DNA of 8,825 bases from JANYJJ01 sp038241115 (GTDB taxonomy: Bacteria; Pseudomonadota; Gammaproteobacteria; Burkholderiales; Burkholderiaceae_C): positions 1 to 8,825 of the forward strand of contig JBBRGA010000140.1 in assembly GCA_038241115.1 (NCBI GenBank). Direction: 5' to 3'. The position numbers were made by a program, and so were the translations under genes. Of this stretch, positions 1-5,645 are shown piece after piece (the stretch's first letter is position 1; each line of letters starts with the position of its first letter). Under the pieces are notes generated by a model. That model saw only the letters and a program-made list of their open reading frames with translations. It was not told where the DNA came from and ran no database searches.

Positions 1-54
1 AGCACCGTGAGCGCCGTGAGCGCCGTGAGCGCCGTGAGCGCCGTGAGCGCCGTG
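1..54 (+). repeat. 9-bp tandem repeat (AGCGCCGTG) at the sufS start
   Basis: Six consecutive copies of AGCGCCGTG run from the left edge. The first copy has ACC in place of GCC, and the run decays into CGCGCCGCA after base 54. In the sufS frame it encodes Ser-Ala-Val triplets. Because the unit is 9 bp, gain or loss of copies keeps the frame, and each unit supplies a GTG that could be read as a start. The array may continue upstream. Confidence 0.9.
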
Positions 55-1302
55 CGCGCCGCATCGCATGCCCGCTCGGCGTCTGCCTTTGATGTCGAAC
101 GCATACGCGCCGACTTTCCGATCCTTCAACTCAAGATCGACGACAAGCCGCTGGTCTACCTTGACAACGCCGCCTCGAGCCAGATGCCGCAGCCGGTGAT
201 CGACCGCCTGGTGCGCTACCAGACGAGCGAGCACGCCAACATCAACCGCGCCGTGCATTACCTGTCGGAGACGGCAACCGGCGCGTATGAGGACGCGCGC
301 CGCAAGCTGCAGCACTTCATCAACGCGCGCGAAGAGCGCGAAGTGATATTTACCAGCGGCACCACCGACGGGATCAATCTGGTCATGCACGGCTACGGCC
401 GGAAATTCATCAAGGCCGGCGACGAGATCATCTTGACCACGCTAGAGCACCACTCGAACATCGTGCCGTGGCAGATGCTGGCCGAAGAGAAGGGCGCAAC
501 GATTCGTGTGGTGCCGATCAACGACGCCGGCGAATTGCTGATCGACGAGTACGAGAAGCTGTTCAACGACCGCACCCGGTTCGTCGGCGTGATGCATGTT
601 TCGAACGCGCTGGGCACCGTCAACCCGGTCAAGCAGATGATCGCCTTCGCGCATGCGCGCGGCGTGCCGGTGCTGGTGGACGGCGCGCAGGCGGTGCCGC
701 ACATGCAGGTCGATGTGCAGGATCTGGACTGCGACTTCTACGCTTTTTCCGGCCACAAGTTGTGTGGTCCGACGGGCATCGGCGTTCTGTACGGCAAGGC
801 GGCGCTGCTGGAAGCCATGCAGCCCTTCAAGGGCGGCGGCGACATGATCATGTCGGTGACCTTCGAGAAGACCACCTACAACACGATCCCGCACAAATTC
901 GAGGCCGGCACGCCGCCCATCGCAGCGGCCATTGGGCTGGGTGCCGCCGTGGATTACCTGTCGGCCATCGGCATGGACGCCATTGCCGCGCACGAACACG
1001 CGTTGCTCAACCACGCGACCGAGCAGATGTCGCGCATGCCGGGTGTGCGCATTCTCGGCACCGCCGCCAACAAGGCTGCCGTGCTGTCATTCACGGTGGA
1101 CGGCGTGCACCCCCACGACGTCGGCACACTGCTCAATCAGGAGGGCGTGGCAGTGCGCACCGGTCACCATTGCGCGCAGCCTGTGATGCAGCACTTCAAC
1201 GTGCCGGCCACATCGCGCGCCTCGTTTGCCTTTTACAACAGCATGGCCGAAGTCGATGCACTGATCAGCGGCATTCGCAGTGTGCAAAAGGTGTTTGCGT
1301 GA
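1..1302 (+). CDS. sufS: SufS-type cysteine desulfurase (5' end uncertain, may begin upstream of window)
   Basis: PLP-dependent group II cysteine desulfurase that takes sulfur from L-cysteine and holds it as a persulfide for Fe-S cluster assembly in the cytoplasm. Numbering from the first usable start (GTG at base 7) gives 431 aa. The PLP-binding lysine is K251 in SGHKLCGPTG, the catalytic cysteine is C389 in RTGHHCAQPV, and EHHSNIVPW (H148/H149) and VDGAQ (D225, Q228) are cofactor-site motifs. The K-to-C distance (138) and the 42 residues after the cysteine match E. coli SufS, so the core is full length. About 25 extra N-terminal residues are mostly Ser-Ala-Val repeats. The frame is open to base 1, and every repeat unit contains an in-frame GTG with no Shine-Dalgarno sequence visible, so the real start may lie left of the window. 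The stop TGA overlaps the ATG of sufU by one base, which implies translational coupling. The upstream part of the SUF operon is not visible. Confidence 0.95.
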   Translation, partial: STVSAVSAVSAVSAVSAVRAASHARSASAFDVERIRADFPILQLKIDDKPLVYLDNAASSQMPQPVIDRLVRYQTSEHANINRAVHYLSETATGAYEDARRKLQHFINAREEREVIFTSGTTDGINLVMHGYGRKFIKAGDEIILTTLEHHSNIVPWQMLAEEKGATIRVVPINDAGELLIDEYEKLFNDRTRFVGVMHVSNALGTVNPVKQMIAFAHARGVPVLVDGAQAVPHMQVDVQDLDCDFYAFSGHKLCGPTGIGVLYGKAALLEAMQPFKGGGDMIMSVTFEKTTYNTIPHKFEAGTPPIAAAIGLGAAVDYLSAIGMDAIAAHEHALLNHATEQMSRMPGVRILGTAANKAAVLSFTVDGVHPHDVGTLLNQEGVAVRTGHHCAQPVMQHFNVPATSRASFAFYNSMAEVDALISGIRSVQKVFA

Positions 1303-1802
1303 TGGCCGACTACCGCGCGCTGTATCAAGAGGTCATCCTTGACCACAACAAGAAGCCGCGCAATTACGGCGAGTTGGCGCAACCCAGCCATCACGCGGTG
1401 GGCCACAACCCGCTGTGCGGTGATCACATTGCCGTGTCGCTCAATCTCAATCCTGGCGCCGACTCCGCCGAGCGCATCACAGACATCGCATTTCAGGGTG
1501 AGTCGTGCGCGATCTGCAAGGCGTCGGCGTCGATGATGACGGTGGCTGTGAAGGGCAAGACACGCGCGGACGCGGAAACCTTGACCCAGGAATTTCTTGC
1601 CATGGCCACTGGAAAACTCGACCTCGACACCCCGAATCACATCGGACGGCTGGCGGTTTTTGCTGGCGTTCGGGACCTGCCGACCCGCGTCAAGTGCGCG
1701 ATCCTGCCGTGGCACACGCTGCATGCGGCATTCAATTCGGTGGCCAGCGCATCGACCGAAGCCACGCAGGACCCGATGCAGGCACCGATCGGCAACGCGT
1801 GA
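1302..1802 (+). CDS. sufU: SufU-type Fe-S scaffold / sulfur-transfer protein
   Basis: 166-aa IscU/NifU-N fold protein that works with SufS, either accepting persulfide sulfur or scaffolding clusters. The ligand positions are visible: C39 and D41 in PLCGDH, C69 and C72 in GESCAICKASASMM, and C132 in VKCAILPWHTL. The gap between C69 and C132 (63 residues) is about 20 residues longer than in IscU and matches SufU of Gram-positive bacteria. C72 stands where Bacillus SufU has serine, so this protein has an extra cysteine forming a CxxC. The ATG shares its A with the sufS stop codon (TGATG), so the start is firm and translation is probably coupled. The C-terminal tail after about residue 145 is Ala/Thr/Gln-rich and likely disordered. 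SufU identity is confident. Whether it is a zinc-type sulfurtransferase or a true scaffold cannot be told from sequence. Confidence 0.92.
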   Translation: MADYRALYQEVILDHNKKPRNYGELAQPSHHAVGHNPLCGDHIAVSLNLNPGADSAERITDIAFQGESCAICKASASMMTVAVKGKTRADAETLTQEFLAMATGKLDLDTPNHIGRLAVFAGVRDLPTRVKCAILPWHTLHAAFNSVASASTEATQDPMQAPIGNA

Positions 1803-1875
1803 TGCAGTGGCCGAGGCGTCGACTCAATCGGGTGGCGAGAAATTTGTCATGAGCGCCCAGGTTGTTCTCGCATTC

Positions 1876-1882
1876 AGGAGGG
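1876..1882 (+). promoter_or_regulatory. Strong Shine-Dalgarno for the Nfu gene
   Basis: AGGAGGG lies four bases before the ATG at 1887. It fixes this start, and it is much stronger than the coupling-type start of sufU. It suggests Nfu is translated independently after the 84-base gap that follows sufU. Confidence 0.8.
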
Positions 1883-1886
1883 CCAG

Positions 1887-2447
1887 ATGCCCAAGATTTC
1901 AGAAATTGAAGACACGCCCAATCCGAACGCGGTGAAATTCGTTCTCTGGGAGCCCCTGACTTGGGGCATCACGCACTCGTACGAGAACGCCGAGCAGGCG
2001 CAAGGCGATGCGCTGGCGCGCGCGTTGTTCGACATCGAGCACGTCAGCAATGTGTTCTACGTGGACAAGTGGCTTACGGTGACCCAGGACGGCGAAGCCG
2101 ATTGGCCGGAGCTGGTGCGTTTGCTCGCGGTGCCCATCCGCGCCGCACCTGCGGCGCAGGCGCAAACCGCGGTGGCTGTCGAGGCTGCACACCATGCCTA
2201 CGCTGATCTCAGTGCGCCGGACCGGCAGCGCTTCGACGCGATCAACACCTTGCTCGACGAACAGATCCGTCCCTACCTCAGAAGCGACGGAGGCGACCTC
2301 CACGTCATCAGCCTCGACGGCGACCTGCTCAGCGTGCACTACCAAGGCGCGTGCGGCACCTGCCCGAGCTCGATATCGGGCACCCTCCGGAGCATCGAGA
2401 ATTTGGTGAAGTCGATAGAGCCAAACATCGAAGTCGTGGCTGTTTAA
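1887..2447 (+). CDS. Nfu-type Fe-S cluster carrier (Nfu_N + NifU C-terminal domain)
   Basis: 186-aa protein with two domains. Residues 1 to about 85 match the Nfu_N (eukaryotic NFU1-like N-terminal) pattern, with TPNPNAVKFV near the start, ALFDIEHVSNVFYVDKWLTVT in the middle, and DWPEL. An Ala-rich linker (about 86-105) leads to the NifU-like C-terminal domain (about 112-186), which contains RPYLRSDGGD and the cluster-binding CGTCPSS with C156 and C159. Proteins of this type carry 4Fe-4S clusters to target enzymes, with the CxxC pair ligating a cluster across a dimer. It follows sufU on the same strand after 84 bases, so it is probably the last gene of the SUF operon. It differs from E. coli NfuA, whose N-terminal domain is a degenerate A-type carrier. 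The next genes are convergent. Confidence 0.9.
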   Translation: MPKISEIEDTPNPNAVKFVLWEPLTWGITHSYENAEQAQGDALARALFDIEHVSNVFYVDKWLTVTQDGEADWPELVRLLAVPIRAAPAAQAQTAVAVEAAHHAYADLSAPDRQRFDAINTLLDEQIRPYLRSDGGDLHVISLDGDLLSVHYQGACGTCPSSISGTLRSIENLVKSIEPNIEVVAV

Positions 2448-2515
2448 GACGCCGTGCAGTGTTCGTGGCAGACGCGCTGACGCCTTGCGGCGAAAACCAC
2501 TTTGGCAACTTTCGA

Positions 2516-2902
2516 TCAGCTTGCCGCCGATGGGTTCGCATCACTCAACCGCCAGTGACCCTGCTCGATTGGCAAAAAAGCTTCAATCGCCGCACAGGCA
2601 ATGACGTGGGTCGTGCCTTGCGCAGCGTCATGCACGTTGAGCCCGCCGTGAACGGCGGTGACTTCGGCGCGTCCTCGAGGCAGTTCGGCGCAGACGCGGG
2701 CCAAGTCGACCCGGTCGGGTTCCTGCACGCCGATGGTGACCTGCACCCGCATGTCACGAGAATCAAAACCCAACGACTTGAACAGCACGATCGACGAGTG
2801 ATGCAGGGCGTCTTGAACCGCCCGGCACGCCGCCTTGGTGTAGTCGCTGCCGTAAAGGTCGTTGCCGGTTCCCATCTCCAAAATGATGCGTCGTTCAACC
2901 AT
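2516..2902 (-). CDS. Lin0512-family protein, second paralogue (function unknown)
   Basis: 128-aa protein of the Lin0512 family, a small family (about 110-120 aa) of unknown function. Family-type features are MGTGNDLYGSDYT near the N-terminus, a helix with RAVQDALHH, the IGVQEPDRVD block around residues 58-67, and VHGGLNV. It aligns along its whole length with the gene just upstream (2895-3248), roughly 35-40% identical by eye with a two-residue length difference near the N-terminus. It lacks the neighbour's REKEGG segment and has about 10 extra polar residues at the C-terminus. Its ATG lies inside the end of the upstream gene (ATGGTTGA, 8-base overlap), so translation is almost certainly coupled and the two products may be made in equal amounts. 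No signal peptide or membrane segment is visible. Family assignment is from memory of the motif pattern. Confidence 0.8.
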   Translation of the reverse strand: MVERRIILEMGTGNDLYGSDYTKAACRAVQDALHHSSIVLFKSLGFDSRDMRVQVTIGVQEPDRVDLARVCAELPRGRAEVTAVHGGLNVHDAAQGTTHVIACAAIEAFLPIEQGHWRLSDANPSAAS

Positions 2903-3248
2903 TGCTGCGCTCCATGTCGAACGAGACCATCACCGCGGCATTGGCCATGACGCTCCCGCCTTCTTTCTCGCGGCGCGGAATGTCCAGGCCGCCTTTGACC
3001 ACTTTGACCGACGGTTGCCCGTACGGGAAGATGCTCAAGAGCGCGTCGGTGTCCACCTCTTCTGGCCGTTGAACACCAATTTCGACCTCGATGATCATGG
3101 CTTCTCGGGGAAAACCGAACGCATCGGCCACGTTCAAGGAGTTGTGCCACAGCGCATCACGGATGGCACGCGCTGCGGCCTCGGTGTAGTTCTGGCTGCG
3201 TATGGAAGTTCCCATACCGAACTGCGTGACGACGCGCTTCATGGCCAT
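2895..3248 (-). CDS. Lin0512-family protein, first paralogue (function unknown)
   Basis: 117-aa soluble protein of the Lin0512 family. Visible blocks are FGMGTSIRSQNYT, ARAIRDALWHNS, EIGVQRPEEVD, the FPYGQPSV turn and VVKGGLDIP. The start at 3248 is preferred because AAAGGG (minus strand, 3257-3262) sits eight bases upstream. A second in-frame ATG lies two codons in. The gene overlaps its paralogue by eight bases and lies 186 bases downstream of the FAD oxidoreductase on the same strand, so the three may form one transcript, although a separate promoter in the gap cannot be excluded. The family has no established reaction. The pairing suggests a heteromeric complex, which is inference. Confidence 0.82.
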   Translation of the reverse strand: MAMKRVVTQFGMGTSIRSQNYTEAAARAIRDALWHNSLNVADAFGFPREAMIIEVEIGVQRPEEVDTDALLSIFPYGQPSVKVVKGGLDIPRREKEGGSVMANAAVMVSFDMERSNG

Positions 3249-3434
3249 ACAGGGTGCCCTTTCGTGATCGATGTGTGCAAGCGCTCGGTAGCGGTGCTGG
3301 GCGGCTGAACCACTTTGTCAGTCACCGGTCTGGCGAATGAATTTGTTTGTGTTTTCAGTGAAACGATCGGCATCGAAGCGGGTCTCGTGTTTTGCGTAAT
3401 GCTGCCCACTCTCTTTGCCGAGTGCGTTCAACGA
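3249..3434. other. Gap between FAD oxidoreductase and Lin0512 pair
   Basis: 186 bases with no credible gene. No clear stem with a T-run was seen for the oxidoreductase transcript, and no copy of the CTGGYYCTAWM operator found elsewhere in the locus lies here. The simplest reading is that the Lin0512 pair is read through from the oxidoreductase promoter, with AAAGGG at 3257-3262 as ribosome binding site. Confidence 0.4.
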
Positions 3435-4859
3435 TCAAACTTTTTCGTCTTGCAGCCAGTACCACTTGTACAGAAAGAACTGCCCGAAGCGCCTGAACGG
3501 CGCGAACGCTTGCGAGCGCACCAAGTTAAAGGCATTTGGGTATTCCAGCGGCGAGTTGTAGATCGGCAGCTTGAAAACTTCCTTCCCGGCATCTTTGCCG
3601 GCCACCCGCTCTGCAATGCGCTTGCCTGCCCAGGTGGATGACGCCACGCCGTTGCCACCGTAACCCAGCGCTTGCCAAACGGTTTCTTTGGGGTCCGGAC
3701 GGGCAATGCGCGGCATCATGTCGTGGCTCACATCGACCCAGCCCCACCAAGAGTGGTCAATTTGGATGCCGGCGAGCGGCGGGAACTTTCGTGCAATCGC
3801 GTCGGTGAGCAGTTGGAGGTGGATCGGGTCCTGCGCATCGGCACCGGTAATCGAACTGCGACTGCCCAACTGAAGGCGGTTGCCTTCCAACAGACGGTAA
3901 TAAAAGCGCAGGGTGCGCGTGTCCGTCATGAAGGTCTTGGACTTGAAGTTGCAGGCCGTCATTTCCGCGTCGGTCAACGGACGCGTGACGACCGAGTTGG
4001 ACAAGATCGGCATGATCTTGTTTTTCAACATCGGGTTGAGGTTTTGCCCGGTGTAGCCACCCGTGCACACCACCACGCGCTTGGCGCGCACCACGCCGCC
4101 GGGTGTTTCCAGATGGTGCACGCCGTTGACGGTTTTCCAGCCTTGCACCGGGCTGGCGGGATGCACTTTCACGCCCAACTCACGGGCCTTGCGGATCAGT
4201 CCAAAGGTGAATTTCAGCGGGTGGATGCCCACGCCTTCCGCTTCCAACATCGCGCCGACATGCTCGCGCTCGTCACAATACTGTTCGCGCACTTCTTCAG
4301 CGCTGAGCATGCGGGTGCGGTAACCAAACACCTCGTTGCGCACCCGCGTCATCTCGCGCAGGTAATCCATCTTTTTCGGACGGTGCGCCATGTACAGGTG
4401 ACCGCCGTCGTAGGCCTCGCATTCGATTTCTTGGGTCAAAACCTTGAAGTTTTCAAAGCCCATGCGCACTTCAGCATCGAGCTTTTTGGCCACGTCCAAG
4501 CCCCAGCGCTCGATCCACTGCGTGCGGCTCAAGCGGCCATTCGCGTTTTGGCCCTGGCCGCCACTGCGGCTGGAGCAACCCCAGGAGGTCTGGGCCGCGT
4601 CGAGCACCGTGGCCACGATGCCGTGTTCGCGCGCCAAGTAAAGCGCGGTCGACATGCCGGTAGAGCCCGAACCAATCACCACCACATCGGCATCGGTGTC
4701 GCCGCGAATGGGGCCGTCGTCGGGCGGCGGGCTGCCTGCCGAGGCCACCCAGTAGCTGGGTGCATAAGCGGTTCCCTGCCCAGGTGTGTCGTTCACCAGC
4801 GGATCGTAGGTGGGCTCATAGGGCCTCATCACGTAGCCGCCAACGGTTGTTGAGTTCAT
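3435..4859 (-). CDS. FAD-dependent oxidoreductase, DAO superfamily (PuuB / gamma-glutamylputrescine oxidase-like)
   Basis: 474-aa flavoprotein of the D-amino-acid-oxidase/glycine-oxidase fold, expected to oxidise a C-N bond of an amine or amino acid to an imine. The dinucleotide-binding motif ADVVVIGSGSTGMSTALYLA is at residues 57-76 (GSGSTG 63-68). SSRSGGQGQNANGRL (96-110) is the region following the first FAD strand, VVVCTGGYTG (262-271) is the second FAD-contacting motif, and ALGYGGNGVASSTWAG (397-412) closes the flavin site. The roughly 35-residue Pro/Tyr-rich leader (YEPTYDPLV ... SYWVASAG) is usual for PuuB-like enzymes, which begin before the Rossmann motif. The start at 4859 has AGGA eight bases upstream. 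The open frame continues to 5345, but that extension is low-complexity, has no homology I recognise and would run over the operator sites. The substrate cannot be determined. The MocR regulator and the transporter nearby suggest an imported amino compound. Confidence 0.9.
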   Translation of the reverse strand: MNSTTVGGYVMRPYEPTYDPLVNDTPGQGTAYAPSYWVASAGSPPPDDGPIRGDTDADVVVIGSGSTGMSTALYLAREHGIVATVLDAAQTSWGCSSRSGGQGQNANGRLSRTQWIERWGLDVAKKLDAEVRMGFENFKVLTQEIECEAYDGGHLYMAHRPKKMDYLREMTRVRNEVFGYRTRMLSAEEVREQYCDEREHVGAMLEAEGVGIHPLKFTFGLIRKARELGVKVHPASPVQGWKTVNGVHHLETPGGVVRAKRVVVCTGGYTGQNLNPMLKNKIMPILSNSVVTRPLTDAEMTACNFKSKTFMTDTRTLRFYYRLLEGNRLQLGSRSSITGADAQDPIHLQLLTDAIARKFPPLAGIQIDHSWWGWVDVSHDMMPRIARPDPKETVWQALGYGGNGVASSTWAGKRIAERVAGKDAGKEVFKLPIYNSPLEYPNAFNLVRSQAFAPFRRFGQFFLYKWYWLQDEKV

Positions 4860-4867
4860 GCGCTGTG

Positions 4868-4871
4868 TCCT
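4868..4871 (-). promoter_or_regulatory. Shine-Dalgarno deciding the FAD oxidoreductase start
   Basis: AGGA on the minus strand, eight bases before the ATG at 4859. It supports this start over the upstream in-frame codons, which would place coding sequence across the divergent regulatory region. Confidence 0.6.
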
Positions 4872-4965
4872 GAGTTGGTAGCGGGTGGGCGCAGCTGCAG
4901 GAATAACTGATTCGCTTACAGCGCGCGGATCCGGGCCAAAGTGTCCAACGGCCCGCACCCGGACG

Positions 4966-4995
4966 AGCATAGTGAGTAGTGGGATGCTCTTGTTA
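4966..4995 (-). promoter_or_regulatory. Possible promoter for the FAD oxidoreductase
   Basis: On the minus strand TAACAA (4995-4990) and TATGCT (4971-4966) are separated by 18 bases. Both hexamers are weak, and the -35 overlaps the proximal operator copy, which is the geometry expected for an activator-dependent promoter. Proposed from position and partial consensus only. Confidence 0.35.
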
Positions 4996-5025
4996 GAACC
5001 AGTTGCGACCATTCCATAGGGCCAG
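4992..5025 (-). promoter_or_regulatory. Predicted MocR operator pair 1, facing the FAD oxidoreductase
   Basis: Two direct copies on the minus strand: CTGGCCCTATG (5025 to 5015) and CTGGTTCTAAC (5002 to 4992), start to start 23 bp with a 12-bp spacer. The second copy is 132 bases before the oxidoreductase start and overlaps a possible -35. The motif resembles the direct repeat reported for the MocR-type activator TauR (CTGGACYTAA, from memory). The likely ligand is the product of 5646-7166. Confidence 0.72.
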
Positions 5026-5089
5026 AGCGAGCGGTGTCGCGAGGACCGCCGGCGCATGAAAGGAACAAGTCGCGGGATTACCCGTATTT

Positions 5090-5123
5090 CTGGCTCTAAC
5101 GAATCAGCAGGCCTGGTTCTACC
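5090..5123 (+). promoter_or_regulatory. Predicted MocR operator pair 2, facing the SnoaL-like gene
   Basis: CTGGCTCTAAC (5090-5100) and CTGGTTCTACC (5113-5123) form direct repeats 23 bp apart. The second copy ends 121 bases before the SnoaL-like ATG. Spacing, orientation relative to the gene and sequence match pair 1 on the opposite strand. A poor -10-like AACAAT (5144-5149) starts 21 bases after the end of the second copy, the same offset as TATGCT in pair 1. Confidence 0.72.
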
Positions 5124-5244
5124 GCCCAAAGTGCATGCGCTCAAACAATGCACACCCGGTCGAAGAAGGCTCGTGCTGAGTTCAAACGCCACGTTCTGAA
5201 GCGACCTGCAACTTGCAACCCACAAATTCACAGCAGGAGACGAC

Positions 5245-5640
5245 ATGTCCGAGACCCAGAAAACCATCACCGTGGACACCCTCGCGGCATTCGCCGACGC
5301 CTGGAATCGGCACGATCTGGATGCCTTGATGAGCTTCATGCACACCGACTGCTTGTTTCACGCCGTGGCGGGCCCCGACGTGCTGGGGCGCACCTTCAGC
5401 GGACGCGCCGAGGTCAGCGAGGGCTTCAAAGCCGCCTGGACCAATTTCCCCGACGCGGCCTGGCTCGAAGGTGAGCACTTCGTGGCCGGCGATCGCGGCG
5501 TGTCAGAAAGTACCTTCAAAGGCACCAAGGCCGATGGCTCTCGCATCGAGGCCCGCATGGTCGATGTGTTCACCTTCAAGGACGGAAAAATCTTGGTGAA
5601 AAACGCCTATCGCAAAGACCGCCCGGCCCTGGCCGCCTGA
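5245..5640 (+). CDS. SnoaL-like / NTF2-fold small protein
   Basis: 131-aa cytoplasmic protein of the SnoaL-like NTF2 superfamily (cone-shaped alpha+beta barrel). The pattern is typical: an N-terminal helix with DTLAAFADAWNRHDLDALMSF, then MHTDCLFHAV, GPDVLGRTFSGRAEVSEGFKAAW, and strands ending in VDVFTFKDGKILVKNAYRKDRP. Members act as isomerases, cyclases, hydrolases or ligand-binding proteins on small molecules, so the exact reaction is open. D34 in HTDC and H39 lie where this fold often has pocket residues. AGGAGA (5235-5240) precedes the ATG and supports the start. It has its own operator pair upstream, so it is probably co-regulated with the oxidoreductase. Its stop lies five bases from the stop of the convergent regulator gene. 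Function within the pathway is inferred only from context. Confidence 0.85.
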   Translation: MSETQKTITVDTLAAFADAWNRHDLDALMSFMHTDCLFHAVAGPDVLGRTFSGRAEVSEGFKAAWTNFPDAAWLEGEHFVAGDRGVSESTFKGTKADGSRIEARMVDVFTFKDGKILVKNAYRKDRPALAA

Positions 5641-5645
5641 TTTTT

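Larger units (their letters stand above)
4860..5244. other. Divergent regulatory region between FAD oxidoreductase and SnoaL-like gene
   Basis: 385 bases without a gene. It holds two oppositely directed operator pairs (4992-5025 on the minus strand, 5090-5123 on the plus strand), 64 bases apart, and weak promoter elements downstream of each. A short perfect inverted repeat, CGGGATTACCCG (5073-5084), lies between the pairs. The flanking parts (4872-4965 and 5150-5234) would be untranslated leaders, and I see no small gene or clear RNA structure in them. Confidence 0.7.

Noticed and set aside
468..1802. Long open frame overlapping sufS that runs into sufU
   Set aside because: Up to 1302 it is an Arg/Ala-rich out-of-frame shadow of sufS typical of high-GC DNA. 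Only its last part, from 1302, is the real sufU.
1802..1852. 16-codon frame starting in the sufU stop (TGATG)
   Set aside because: Despite the coupling-type start it encodes an Arg-rich peptide with no homology I recognise and probably arises by chance in the 84-base spacer before the Nfu gene.
2448..2515. Possible terminator between the Nfu gene and the Lin0512 pair (CGCCTTGCGGCG)
   Set aside because: The stem is only about four base pairs and lacks a following T-run on either strand.
3672..4853. 393-codon open frame on the plus strand
   Set aside because: It is antisense to the conserved FAD oxidoreductase, His/Ala/Val-rich and without a domain pattern.
5073..5084. Perfect inverted repeat CGGGATTACCCG
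   Set aside because: A 4-bp arm is short and occurs easily by chance. It has no copy at the other operator regions, so it is not treated as a separate binding site.
4860..5345. 162-residue N-terminal extension of the FAD oxidoreductase frame on the minus strand
   Set aside because: The extension has no recognisable domain, runs through both operator pairs and overlaps the 5' end of the SnoaL-like gene. The ATG at 4859 has a good ribosome binding site and gives the normal family N-terminus.
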